A stretch of DNA of 64,000 nucleotides from Gnetum montanum (GCA_015680685.1 MNCI01006175.1:427543-491542); one strand, 5' to 3'. Shown: positions 34,561 to 46,449, counted from the stretch's first letter. Numbers and translations are program-made. Notes: generated by a model from the letters alone, not told the origin.

Positions 34561-36100
34561 ACTCATCCTCTTTGTTGTCCCATCACAACCGAGATAAATG
34601 ATCAACAACTACGTTCTCGGTGCCTTTATGATCAATCATGATTAAATCAAACTTTTGTAAGATTACAAGCCATCGTATGATACGAGGGCTTACCATTGGC
34701 TTATTCATGAGGAACCGGATTACACTATGACCTATATGTATATATACTTTATATCCCAATACATAGTGTCTAAACTTTTCTAGTGCAAACACTATAGCCA
34801 TTAATTCTTTCTCTGTGGTAGTGTAGTTAAGTTGTGCACCAGTGATACTTCTACTTACATAGTGGATGTAATAAGGATGCTTTTGGTCATCTAACTATGT
34901 AAGTGCAACTTCTAAGGCATAGTTGGATGCGTCAATCATGATATGGAATGGTTTGGACTAGTCAGGAGCTTGTAGAATGGGTGTTTCCACTAGCTTCTGT
35001 TTCAGAGTCTGGAAAGTTAGTTCGCATTCCCTGGTCAATTTGAAAGGTACGTCCTTTTTCATTAATTCCACCAATGGTTTGGCAACTTTTGAAAAGTTCT
35101 TAATAAATCTCTTATAGTAGCCAGTGTGTCCAAGGAATGATCAAATATTTTTGACAGTTTCTGGTTGACAGGTAATTCCTTGAATAACTTTGATTTTCTT
35201 GGGGTCTACCTCTATCCTTGTGTGTGAGATTTTGTGCCCTATACTATGCCTTCTTGGACCATCAAATGGCTTTTCTACTAGTTGAGCCTCAAATTTTTTT
35301 CTACACATCTTTTTAACACTTGCTCTAACCGGTCCAAGGCTTGATTAAATTTTTCTCCATAAATGCAGAAGTCGTCCATGAAGACCTCCACACCATTTCC
35401 TATCTAATGCTGGAATATACTTAGAACTAGTTGTTGAAATGTTGCAGGGGCATTGCACAAGCCAAACCACATCTATTTGTATGCAAATGTTCCCCAAGGA
35501 CTAGTGAACGTAGTCTTGGCTTGGTCTTTTGGGGCTATTTATATTTGGTTATATCCACTATATCCATTCAGAAAACTGTAATAGCGATGCCTTGCGATGG
35601 TGTCTAAGACTTGGTCGACAAATGGCAATGGAAAGTGATCTTTGAATGTTGCCATATTTAGTAGCCTAAAATCTATGCATACCCTCCATTTGCCTCCCTT
35701 TTTAAGCATAATAACTAAGGGGCTACCCCATTCGCTATTAGCAATGGGTTATATGAGTTGTTCAATTTCTTCCTTGACTACTTGCTTTAGCTTTGGGTTC
35801 AAACATCTCTACGATTGTCTTTGAGGCTTCATGGAGGGGTCAGTGTAAATCCTATGCTGGCATATCCTAGGGTCTATTCCAGTTAATTCAGGATATGACC
35901 AAGTGAAGGCTTTCGAGCATTTATTTATCACCTTCAGCAGTCTCTTTTTTTGTTGTGGAGCAAGCTTAGCATTAATAATTACCAGTTTTCCATTTTTAAG
36001 AAACTTGTATTCCATACTGGTGGGTAATTTTTTCATCTTGAGGAGCTCCTGCTTAAACTTCTCAGGGATTTCCAACTTCCCCTAGTTGATATTTTCAAGG
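34560..36100 (-). pseudogene. pol: E2 reverse transcriptase and RNase H, broken
   Basis: Open at 36,075-35,809: MEYKFLKNGKLVIINAKLAP, WSYPELTGIDPRIC. Further on, with stops: FKDHFPLPFVDQVLDTIARH, FLNGYSGYNQI, TFTSPWGTFAYK and the catalytic FMDDF (near 35,385-35,370). RNase H/connection is open at 34,801-34,583 (MAIVFALEKFRHYVLGYK ... VVVDHLSRL). The motifs fit the Athila/Tat-like branch of Ty3/Gypsy. Confidence 0.85.
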
Positions 36101-36282
36101 ATAAGACTTGGAAGTTGGTTGTGGACTTACTCTAATGTGTCTATGCTAGCAATGTAAGTGCAAGTCAAACCCTCAGTTGGTTCCATGCATATGATTGAAC
36201 CACTTTCTTGATTAGCTATCAGCCATTGGATCCCTTCCTGTCATGTGGCTGCTGCATACAAGCATCTTTGTATGTTGATCAC

Positions 36283-36876
36283 TTATGCACACTGATTGCA
36301 TGCAGGCAGTGTTAAACTTTGTACAAACCATGACCTCTGCACACAATTACGCCCCATGTCACTATATGAGATGCATGGAACTTTCTTCTTCTTAATCTTT
36401 CCATATGTATTTTCCTTTGATATGTCTAGGGAAATATCATGAATTCCTAGGTGCGCATCGATGGTGCTTAGCCATGCCCTTTCCATTATGATTGGGAACT
36501 TCCCTTTACTGTTGTTTACCTGAATCACTAGGAAGTTAGCTGGATACAACCACCCATGAATAGTGGTGACAATGTCCTCCACTAGTCCCAATGGGACAAT
36601 GATGGATTGGTTGGCCAGCTCTAAACAGATGTTGCTCTTTTTCAATGGAGGTAGGTTCCAGGCCTTGTACATTTCGTGAGAGATTAAATTGACACTAGAA
36701 CCTGAATCCAAAAGAGCTTTGCATGGCTCATTTCTAGTAATTTGTAGATATATCAAAGGACACCCAGGGTCAGATAATTTCTTGGGAAGATGACCAGCTT
36801 TGATCCAATCGGTGACGACATGTGTTAGCATGACCGTATGCATTGAGTGCGGTGGTTGGGTTGAAGGAGGCTCCAA
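36283..36876 (-). pseudogene. pol: E2 aspartic protease segment
   Basis: The longest intact piece of this pol (197 codons). It carries CKALLDSGSSVNLIS (DSG active site), MYKAWNLPPLKKSNICLEL, VPLGLVEDIV and FPIIMERAWLS, where the family usually has GR or GRP. A Cys-containing tail follows (CVQRSW, CNQC). It is an open part of a polyprotein; the ATG at its start is internal, not a true start. Confidence 0.85.
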
Positions 36877-37329
36877 AGTTTTGATTAATACTGAGGCATC
36901 TAAGGAATCAACCGCTTGTGATTACAAGGGCTTGGTTGGACTATTGGTTCTAAAGAAATGTCTTTTCTTCATGTGGTTGTTGGAACCAATAGTAGGTTGA
37001 GAGTTAATAGCCCTTGTGGCATTACATTGTTGCGGCTAGGTAGGGATTTCACCCTGCATAGCTCGAGTAGGTGGTAATGGAGCTATTGGTGGAAGAGATA
37101 TGGCTGAATGAGAAGGATGGTATGTTTGTGAAACATCGTCCTTAGAAGGAGTCCTATAATACCCATGAGCTTGGTAGTGCGATTGAGGAGTAATGTGACT
37201 AGTAGAGTCATGTGGAGAGACTGGTTGCTGCATGTAATATCCATATGGGCCAGGTTTCCAGTAAGGATACTATTGCCTTGGTAGTGTCATTCCCCATGAT
37301 TATGGGTGCTACCACTATTAATATTGCTC

Positions 37330-39388
37330 AATCAGTTATGGTGGAGTTCCATTGGGATAATACATTAAGGGTTGGTGGAACTGTCTTGGGTTACCTTGGG
37401 GGTAAGGTAACATTCGAGGTGTTTGCCATTTGTTCAATCGTGGGTTGAGTGCATACACCACAAACTCCTGCAAATGTGAGATTATAGGGCAACATCCCTT
37501 AGGATGGTCATATTGACATATCTCACATCCACTATCATTGTTTGTTTCTGAATCCACAACCTCTTTAATGATGGAAACTTTGCCCTTACCCTTGCTACAT
37601 GCATGTTTAGCTTCTCTCTTTTTTCTTTTTTCATGATCACTACCTTGCTTTCTAGACTCCTGTACTATTTTAAGAATAGTTTGAAATGTATTGTCTAGGG
37701 AATCCCACATTTGGTCTACTTCTACCGATACTTCTGATGTCAACTTTTGGATAGGCAAATTTTTCCTATTCACCATCTCTTCGAGTGGTGACTCTTCTTC
37801 ATCCTCACAAAATCTTACTCCCCTTTTTCGGAGGGAAGGATATCTGTTATACTCTTCCACACTTTCTCTCTTTTGTATCTCACCTTCTTCTGTAGCAACT
37901 TGCTCCAATAGTCTTTAAATTTGATGGGAGTCATAAGTCCCAAGGGTTCTTCTTGTTTCATGCCTAAGTCCATCCATAAGATGGCACAATTGATCCCTCT
38001 GCGAATAACCATGGCTAGGACAATGATGTAGCAATGCATAGTATCGGTCCATGGTAGCATCCAAGGATTCATGTCCTCCATGTTTCCATCCTTGGATTTT
38101 CTTTCTCAAGTTAGACACTCGAGAGTACGTTTGGTACTTATCGTTAAAAAATTCTAACATGGTACTCCACCTACGAATGGATTCTAGTTCTAAGGATCGG
38201 TACCAACTTTTCACTTCTTTAACTAGTGTCCATGGGAACAACTTAAGTTTTTTCCATTCATTCTCTATGTTTTGTAAGGCACATGCATCATGGAATGCTT
38301 GTAAGTGATTTTGAGGATCAGCGTTGTATCCCCCTTCGAATCGTGGGATGTTGTTCATATCTAATCTCTTGATCCTACTATCTTTTTAATGCCTTTTTGG
38401 AATTCTAACAACCTCAGTTATGTTTAACATACTTCGAGTAGCGAGTAGGGGTTCATCGTGATTTTCTCGTCTGTGGTGTCTATGACGCCTACGTTGTTCC
38501 CTTCTCTCCCTTCTTCTATGTTGTGATTCTCTAGAGTGCCCTCATCCCCTTTCCTGGCTGTTTCGTTTATAACTTCCACTTTGCCTACCTTTATCCTCAT
38601 GATCTTTTTCTTCATGATTGCATTTGGATATTGAAGAAGAGGGTGAAGGGGATGATGAAGGTGAAGAAGAGGGGGAACCGTTACCATGACGGTGTTTACT
38701 ACCTTCTCTTCAATGGTCTTGGTCTCAATCATGATTACGATTAGAATGTCCATCTTTATCATGTATCTGTGTCCCTTTTTTGGACACTTTGTTCCTGTGG
38801 GTATCAGAACTTGGGTTATGAATAGTGGAATGAAGGTTCTGATACATAACCACTTGGCCAAAGTCAAGAGGAGGAACATCGTTGTGTGGGAGATTTCCTA
38901 AGGCAAGTTCATCACTCTCATTTTTTCTTAAGACATGTGGGACATCCTGGGACCACTTACCCTTCAAAGACTTGTGATTTCTCTCCTATTGCAAGTCCCT
39001 TTGACATTGTGCCTCCATGTGATGGTATTCTCTCAAGTCATGGTCTTGCACAATGTATTCTAAGTGTAAGTGTGCAATGCCAATTCATGAGAGAGCACAA
39101 AGAAGCATGCTTGGGATTGAATGATTAGGAGGTAACACTATGTTACCTTCTAAGTCTCATCAATGTAGTTGTTTGTCTTGATGGAGGACAAAGATGAAGT
39201 CAAATATATACTTATCAGGATGAATATATACCACATGANATGAAGTCAAATATATACTTATCAGGATGAATATATACCACATGAAACTATTAAGGGACTG
39301 GTGGATCATTGTCATGTGTATTATGTCGCTGATTGTTTCTTGTTTCAAACCTAGGCGGTGAAGTGCTTTTGTACGAAGAAGGAGACAT
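37330..39388 (-). pseudogene. gag: E2 Gag, nearly full length but broken
   Basis: ATG at 39,388 (MSPSSYKSTSPPRF). The N-terminal block VYIHPDKYIFDFIFVLHQDK follows. Near 38,690-38,640 there is a Ser/Pro run, GSPSSSPSPSSSPSSS, and then Arg/Glu/His-rich RS-like sequence. The core is open at 38,358-37,915 (MNNIPRFEGGYNADPQNHLQAFHDACA..., SWYRSLELESI, FFNDKYQTYSRVSNLRKKI), typical of retrotransposon Gag. The C-terminal part is open at 37,908-37,336: acidic/Lys-rich helices, then the zinc knuckle CEICQYDHPKGC (37,530-37,494). A Pro/Tyr/Gln-rich linker (37,330-36,880) leads to the protease. Confidence 0.85.
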
Positions 39389-39547
39389 ACTTGTCTATTC
39401 AATGTGCAATGTGTTCTTGTTTATTATCTTCTCAACCAACCCTAAGGGTTTTTTCTAGTGATGTGAATGATTTCCTAAGTTCTAATTAGAGCACAAACAA
39501 CTAANTTGAATGATTTCCTAAGTTCTAATTAGAGCACAAACAACTAA
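39194..39547. other. Two single-N joins with duplicated flanks in E2 gag/leader
   Basis: N at 39,239 separates two identical 45-bp copies (39,194-39,238 and 39,240-39,284). N at 39,505 separates two identical 41-bp copies (39,464-39,504 and 39,507-39,547). Each adds artificial length to the E2 5' end and shifts the Gag frame. The true E2 length is probably about 90 bp less than measured. Confidence 0.75.
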
Positions 39548-39548
39548 G

Positions 39549-39566
39549 TCTCCGACAACAATGCCA
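39549..39566 (-). other. E2 primer binding site, tRNA-Asp type
   Basis: The minus strand reads TGGCATTGTTGTCGGAGA beside the 5' LTR. It is a C-to-T/G-to-A decayed form of TGGCGCCGTTGCCGGGGA. Confidence 0.7.
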
Positions 39567-39567
39567 A

Positions 39568-40400
39568 TGATGAGTGGTGAGGTATCCCTACACTCAACCA
39601 TACAAATATGAGCATACATGCACGATCCGATCAAATTCCAAAGACTAAGTGCTTATGCACCTTGTGGAACAAGAATGGGTTGGTTAATCGTTGTCTTTCC
39701 TAACTTACTTCTATGTCACGATTCTATGGTTAAGTAAGCTTGAGGCATATGATTTTTATAGCTTTTATGTTTTATATCCTATGCTAGTAAGGAGGGAGAG
39801 AAATGACTAAGTAACTAATTTAATTTAACTATTCATTAACTAGGTTCTAACTAGTCCTAACACCAATATCCATTTCCACTTGCCGTACACACCCTGAACT
39901 AGTGCAACGCTATTGGGATTACCAAACACTAATCGTTACTGGGTTACCAAGCATTACACACATGCTCAAAGCGGTCATTTTGAGTGTATTTACTTAGTAG
40001 AGTTGTAGGGTGAGAGAAGACATTAATTAACTAGGAAAGCATTTAATAACATCAATTAACACTAATTAATCTATTCTAGATGTTGTAAGGTTTATCATAA
40101 AGTTCATCTTTATTTTCGTATACAAGGTGTGCTCAGGTACACAATGCTCGAATAAAGATCTTTTCACTTTATGAATAATACTACGAGCACACAAAAATAA
40201 TTCTAACTTTAGGAGGGAGAAAAGGTAAGAGTTTGGCTAAGGGTCTAACTATCTATATGCAAACCAAGTGCACCTAGCTCTTATTTATAGAAAATGAGGC
40301 AGGCCCTAATATCGGGTATTCGACATCGCATGGTAGGCTCCGATATCAGGGACCCAATATTGCGGATGCGATATCGCGATCCCGATATCGTGGTTCATCA
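39568..40400 (-). repeat. E2 5' LTR (833 bp)
   Basis: Same ends, length and features as 30,389-31,221. GATATCG-type cluster near 40,310-40,395, hairpin at 40,158-40,107. Directly followed by ATTAG. Confidence 0.92.
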
Positions 40401-40405
40401 ATTAG

Positions 40406-40830
40406 CTTAATTACTGGAAAATATCTAATAAATAACTGAAAATATTAAATACATAAATGAAATATTTAATCTATCTAGAATGCTGCAAGGTTTATCAAAA
40501 AACTTGTCTTTATTGCTACACACACTATTGTGCTTAAGTACAACAATGCTCGAATAAAGATCTGTACACTCAATGACTCCTGCTATGAGCACTCGGGAAA
40601 ATATTCTAACTCTCAAATGGGAAAACTGTAAGAGCTCTGCTACTACTATGACAAGACATGCCCTAAATGTGGCTAGTGAGCATGTATTTATAGACAAGGA
40701 CAAACCCCTGTGTCAATGGGGTTGCATTGATGCAATTCACTACATCGATGAGGCCTCATTGACGCAACAGACTGCATCAATGGGGCCTCATCAATAGGGC
40801 CTAGTTGATGTGATAAACTAAAACTCATGA
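40406..40830 (-). repeat. E1 5' LTR, right part (U3 side)
   Basis: Resumes E1 LTR sequence after E2 (aligns with 17,962-18,386). It has the hairpin (40,560-40,507, span 54 nt), a TATA box near 40,685-40,695 and GATGGGGCC-type words. It ends TCATGA (one change from TCATCA), followed by GTATC. Confidence 0.9.
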
Positions 40831-40835
40831 GTATC

Positions 40836-42660
40836 AAATCTAAGAAAATAAATACAAGGATGGAAGAAAGGGACTCATGAATCCCTTAATGTAGCTATGG
40901 GAAGATACTATTTACTTTTACACATATGCCTACGACATGAATTTTCTTAGAGGGAACAATTATGAGATATAACTAATGGGTTAATAAGTAAAACCAAAGA
41001 GACCCTTGAAGTTTAAGCTTAAGAAAAATTATCTAAAATGCAAGCTCATCAAATATAAAGGCAACTAGACTAAGTGACTAAAAAGAAATAAGAGTTAAAA
41101 AATAGAGATTCTACAAAAGAGTATAATAAGGATTAGTCTCTTTACAAAAGAGATGTCTAAATCTATAAGATACAAGAGGAATCTATGAAAGTTATGTTTT
41201 AAAGCAAGACCTTGTCAATACAGAATTCCATTAATGATATTATACAAAAGGTTGAAAAATGTGGAATTTAGTAAATGAGAAATTTACAATTGTACTAAAG
41301 ATAGTAGGAGAAAAGATAAGGTAAGTATTAACTAAAAGAAAAGACAAAAGGAAAAAGAATAAAACTAAACATGACAAATATAGATATAAAAGAAAAACTA
41401 TTGTTGTAGAAGATGATTCAAGTATAGAAGAAGAAAATGAATGTGACTTGTGCCAATACAAACATCCTAAGGGATGTTATTCTATCATGACCCACTTATA
41501 GGAATCAAGAGCATATGCATTAAATCTGAAGTTTGTTAAAAAAAATGCCTAGAAGGTTACCTTATCCATAAGGTAACTACAAAGAACCCTATCAACAACA
41601 ATCATACTATCTTAGTGGGACTCATCCTCAACCTCAGGTTTAATATCATCAGTAATGGTAAGATCCATAATCATGGGAGATGTCATCACCAAGGTAATAG
41701 TACCCTTATAGACCACTAAATCCTTATGGCTATTACATCCAACAACCTCTATCTTAAGGGATTACTTCTACTCATAGGTCTTATCACTACTATCCTACAA
41801 AATATCATAGACCCACAAATCCATGAGCAGAATCATCATCATAGGTGCCTCATCCTACCATGCATCACTCTCAATAACCTTCTAATCTACTTTCTCTAGT
41901 ACCAACACCATCAATGCAAGGAGAATTACCAACTCAACCTCAATAGATGAATGCAAGAAAAGTTCTGAACATGTAAATGAATGAGAATACTAGTAACACT
42001 AAATGCAAATCTAAAAAATATGCTTGCTTTAAGGCAATTCATTCAATTGCAAGAAGAATTGGTAGGCATGCAAGTTCATACCAAAAAAATTAAGAAAATT
42101 ACTATGAATCCAATTCTAGTTTTAATATCTTCAAACTATTCAAATGAATTTAAGCTTCCTTCAAATCCAAGTGTAAACATTACGATTGTCATATTGACAC
42201 ATATAGTATTAGACTAGATAAAATTAGGAAATATTCCTAAGAAAAGAATAAATCATTTAGGCCATTTGATTTATTTACAAATTACTAGGAATTGACCAAG
42301 AACTACTAGAATTAGGTTCTAAAATCAATATAATCTCCCAAGAAACACACAAGGTATGGAACCTACCTCCATTAAAGAAGTACAACATAACATTAGAGCT
42401 TGTAAATTAATCAATCATCATTCCTTTGGGATATGAAGATAGTAATGTGACCACTATCAATTGGTGGTTTTATCTAGCAAATTTCCTGATGATCAATGTA
42501 AAGAACAATAAGGTAGACTTTTCTATCATTATGGGGAGAGCATGGCTTAGCATAATCAATGCTAAGCTAGGAATTAGAGACTTGTGCCTAAACATTTCCA
42601 TGCAAGATAAGCATGAAGCCATATAGACACAAATAGTTCCATGTTGATGAAGGGTGTATT
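40836..42660 (+). pseudogene. gag-pol: E3 Gag second part and protease, degraded
   Basis: Gag resumes in register after E1. The zinc knuckle is at 41,441-41,478 (CDLCQYKHPKGC). A Tyr/Gln/Pro-rich linker runs to about 41,950. Protease-like sequence follows: around 42,190-42,300 the region corresponding to LTHVV/ITRN, and in an open frame at 42,426-42,626 the counterpart of VEDIV plus IIMGRAWLSIINAKLGI. The DSG codons are not readable (LGSKINI region near 42,310). After 42,660 similarity to E4 and E2 fades. Confidence 0.7.
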
Positions 42661-43694
42661 TTTGGGTCAAAATATCAAAACATCAACATGATTCCTATAT
42701 CAACCCATAACAAACTTGAAAAACAAGTATATGTGCAGAAAAACATAATAGATGCTAAACCAGTTATACCCAATCATTAAAAATAAGAGTATAAAACTAT
42801 CCAAAATATGCATGGAAATATCCACTTACTTATCAACTCCTATCTTAAAAAATTACTAAAATAGAAAACCTATAGAATAACATCTTGCAACCTAATTATA
42901 TACTAAAAATAAGTAGCAAACATGGAGACTTAAAACTTGAAATCAAAAAATAAAAAAAGAAAACATATTTAGACCCTCTTTAATAGGAATACGATCTAGT
43001 CCAATAGGATATGTATCTCCAAATGATCAAAAACTAATTATCATCAATGATACATTAATAATAGCTTAATTAAAATGTAAGTATGTTTTTTTAAATAATA
43101 GTTGTTATCTTACTATGATACTAGAAAGACATGTTATCCATGCCTAAAGGTAGTCCTCTAGCAAGAATAATATAATCATTAATTAATTCATGCATGTAAT
43201 AAACACTTTTAAGGTACCATTAGAAAGACATGTTACTCATGCAAGAAGATAGGATACTTCCAAGAATCTCATGGTCTCTTTGACTAATTTCATCATGTGA
43301 CTAGAAAGACATGTTTCCATGTTTGAAGATGCATTACTAATGGAATTAGAATTGGCTATAAGGATAGAAAGGCATCTTACTCATGCCTAAAGGTACCTCT
43401 CTAACCAATGTCCAGTATGCCCTAAAAATGAAACATCATAATTAATTATTTGTAATTGTTGCTTCCTTATTTTCTCTTGCCAAGTAATGATATCTTCATA
43501 TGGGTGTGGTTGGTGTTAAAGTAGCAAGTTGAAGATAATACAATGTGATGTTACTAGCAAGAGATATGGACTTAGTTTGAAACCTTGACAGATAGGTATA
43601 ATGATCTTTTTAATCATGGTCGATATATAGGATTCATGATGATAATGGTGAGATACCTTACATTCCACTTCTTCAAGTCCTACTTATTCCATTC
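42661..43694 (+). other. E3 interior, unrecognised, with a dispersed motif
   Basis: Where RT should follow, nothing recognisable remains. Four copies of a TAGAAAGACATGTTACTCATG-like motif start at about 43,122, 43,221, 43,302 and 43,365. It ends at the CATTC target site of E5. Confidence 0.5.
43122..43420 (+). repeat. Four spaced copies of a TAGAAAGACATG motif
   Basis: Each copy has TAGAAAGRCATSTT, then CATG and usually CTAAAGGTA. Starts are 99, 81 and 63 bp apart, so the spacing falls by 18 bp at each step. Possibly a decayed minisatellite. Confidence 0.55.
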
Positions 43695-44582
43695 TGATGA
43701 GCGGCAAGGTACCCCTACACTCAAACATATGAATACAAGTGTTTCACGCATGATCTAGTCGAATTCCAAGAACTAAGTGCCTATGCACCTTTGTGGAACA
43801 AGCACGGGTTGGTTGATCGTTGTCTTCCCAAACTTACTTGTATGTCACGATTGTATGGTTAAGTATGTTTGAGACATATGATTTTTATAGCTTTTATGTT
43901 TTTATGTCCTGCTGCTAATAAGGGAGGAGAGAGAGATATAACTAAGTGACTAATTTAACTTAAATATTGATTAACTAGGCTTTAAAATAATCCTAACACT
44001 AGTATCCGTTCTCACTTTTCGTACACATCCTGAACTAGTGCAACACTACTGGGATTACCAAATGCTAATCGTTACTGGGTTACCAAGTGTTACACGCATG
44101 CTCGAAGTGATCGTACTATGTGTGCTAATAATAGAAATGTAAAGTGCATAAAATAATAAAATAAAATAAATGCAGAAGAAAATAAAATAAAGAAAATGAG
44201 TAAGAAAACAAATCTCTAGTGCTACAAGGATGAATCCAAGAGCTCGTATTTATTGCCATACACAAGGTGTGCTCAGGTACATAATGCTTAAATAAAGATC
44301 CGTCCACACTTAGAACTCCTATTGTGCGCACTTGGAAAATACTCTAACAACAAAAGTTTCACTACTTAACTCCTAAAAGACTTCCCTTGAAATACTTCCT
44401 TCTAAGACTTCCTCCCTAGACTTCCTCCCAAGACTTCCTCCTAAGACTTCCTCCCAAGACTTCCTCCCAAGACTTCCTCCCAAATTGTGTGTCTTGGCAC
44501 TGTATTTATAGGCTTGGGAGCAACTACTCTAATAATTAGAGAAATTTCCACTCTAATTTTAGAGAAACTACCACTCTCATCA
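43695..44582 (-). repeat. E5 3' LTR (888 bp)
   Basis: TGATGA/TCATCA ends. On the minus strand: palindromic CTCTAATAATTAGAG words (44,577-44,515), TATA box (44,510-44,501), CTTCCTCCCAAGA array (44,482-44,378), poly(A) motif AATAAAGA region (44,298-44,247; left arm changed to TATTTATT), and roughly 24-bp repeats (44,040-44,100). Confidence 0.92.
44378..44482 (-). repeat. CTTCCTCCCAAGA tandem array in the E5 3' LTR
   Basis: About seven imperfect 13-15 bp units. The 5' LTR has about two units fewer (51,238-51,300), accounting for the 30-bp length difference. The array is downstream of the TATA box, so it would be transcribed. Confidence 0.75.
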
Positions 44583-46440
44583 TACCCCCACAACTAAATG
44601 AAAACTCATCCTTAAGTTCCTTACAAAATATTGGGAAGGTATGGGATTATTGACTAATTGACAACTAATGGTGGAATGGGATGACAGACTCAACGTGCCC
44701 AATGAATGGATCAATAAGCATATTACAAAATTAGTGTTCATGACCATTGTGGTGAACACTCATACATAAATGACATCCAAGCCTTTATTTGACAGCTTGT
44801 AGAGAAAGAGAGAGAAAGAAAATGAAGCATGTTACCGTCAATGTTAAGATTGCACCTTCAGTTGTTTATCCATAACCATGCCAAACTTGCTCCTTTTATA
44901 AATGCTCCAGTTTTAGTCCATCCTAAGTGCTTCCTCCAAGTCTAGTCCATTGTTTGTATGATCGCCATCTGCACACACAACACAGTCACAAATGAGCAAG
45001 GATAGATAAACCAAAATGTAGTTGATACTTTCCTCGATATGAAGTGCATTGGCTGAGTTGTGGTTATGGCAGAAACTGGTTTGAAGATTTATCACAGGTG
45101 ACTACCCAAGGTGTAGGGGTTAGGCGAATAGTAAAATGGAGAAAATTGAAAAATTTGTGCCAGGGCCCCCATGACTAAGAGTGAACCTCCAGTAGCTATA
45201 AGATGGAAAAATATGAGAAACAAGAAAGACGGGAAAAAAATATCAATGGCAACGCCAATAAAATGGATGTCATGGATGGGGATGAAACAAGAAATGATTG
45301 ATTGCAGGAAATGTTTAAGGAAAAGAAGTTAACAATTGCACCAAAGAGAAATGCCAATGGGTCCTCCCCAAAGTAGGCTCATGCCTTTTATGCCCTGAAA
45401 AACCCACAAACCAAAGAGTTTGTAGGCTCTAGGAATGTCATTTGGAAGTAAGACTTAAAAACGTACCTACAAGAATTCACCAAAGAAAAATAATGCATCA
45501 ACCTAGAATAGACTAATGATAAAACTAGCAATGAGATGAAAAATGGGAAGAAAGATGGAGAGGAGAGAATGGAATGGAATCCTAAGAACAAGGTTGTGTA
45601 AAGCCCCTTGTGTATTTTATGGTTAATGTGACTGAGTAGAACTAATCCCAAATCCAAACTCAAACAAACCACATCTAGTGACCTTGCATCAACACACTTG
45701 ACTAATCCATCCACTTTAAGAAATAAGAATGCTTCCACAAAGAGTCACCACCATTCTAAGGAAAGCAAGATGGAGAAGTAGGAAGCGAGATGGAGAAGTT
45801 AGAGGGAACCTTCAGGCATGGGTAACATATCTTTTTAGTTCCATAACTAGTGCTTATAGTCCATATTGCTTTATTATGTCTAAGGGGTGTGCTTTGAATT
45901 CTCACTCTCATTTTTTGTTTTTGTTTTTTTTTTTTTTTTGTGAGAACCACACCATGTAAAGACTTATTTTTATTCACTCAGCTTCCCAATTTTTGAACAA
46001 TGTCAGAATGGTGGAAAACCCAAGAAAAAGCATCCAAGAACCTAAGAGAATGGCTAGCATAAATGCATTGAATCCCCTTGAAGTCACACCCTTTTCATCC
46101 TTTGAGTCTTTCCTTGGTTTGAAAGGTACCCAACCACCAATTCATTAACAAGTTTACTTAGAAAAAGAGGGACTATACAATTCCAAGCCAAAGGAGACCA
46201 TAGAGTTGTATGGATGAGTGCACGGTGTGGACTCATTGCCTATTTTACCAAAAGAACCATACCTTAATATCAACATCATAATTCAAAGGTAAAAACAAAA
46301 CATTAGCAATCAATATGATATAATTCAATCCACCATCATGAGCACTTATTAGATGATGAATAAAAGTAAATCAATCAAACAAAGAAACAATAAAAACATG
46401 AACAATGGTGTAAAACAAAAATAAGAAAAGTTGAAAGAAT
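44583..46440 (-). other. E5 3' non-coding region with the start of the extra ORF
   Basis: Starts with the polypurine tract (minus: AGTTGTGGGGGTA). The minus strand has TGTGTGCAG followed directly by ATGGCGATCATAC at 44,968, and the frame stops after seven codons. It is the counterpart of the E1 ATG after its leader intron. A T-rich run near 45,908-45,940 and leader sequence related to E2 follow to the right. Confidence 0.55.
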
Positions 46441-46449
46441 GTGTAAAAA

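Larger units (their letters stand above)
30389..40400 (-). mobile_element. E2: most complete minus-strand Ty3/Gypsy element (10,012 bp)
   Basis: Perfect ATTAG duplication (30,384-30,388 and 40,401-40,405). The same site occurs once in the E1 3' LTR (17,957-17,961). Both LTRs are exactly 833 bp. By hand I count about 80 differences between them (9-10 percent), mainly transitions, so the insertion is old but later than E1. Minus-strand order: primer site, Gag, protease, RT/RNase H, integrase, leader remnant of the extra ORF, polypurine tract. Length includes two N joins with duplicated flanks near the 5' end. Confidence 0.93.
17469..40830 (-). mobile_element. E1: minus-strand Ty3/Gypsy element with a long extra ORF, interrupted by E2
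   Basis: Flanked by a perfect GTATC duplication (17,464-17,468 and 40,831-40,835). The 3' LTR is on the left (17,469-18,386). The interior is 18,387-29,907. The 5' LTR is split by E2 (29,908-30,388 and 40,406-40,830). Without E2 it is about 13.3 kb. Minus-strand order: primer site, Gag, protease, RT, RNase H, integrase, TATA/leader/intron, extra ORF, polypurine tract. Confidence 0.9.

Noticed and set aside
44378-44482. CRISPR-like array of CTTCCTCC repeats
   Set aside because: Units of 13-15 bp are directly adjacent without spacers, lie inside an LTR, and recur in the partner LTR. This is a minisatellite in plant DNA.
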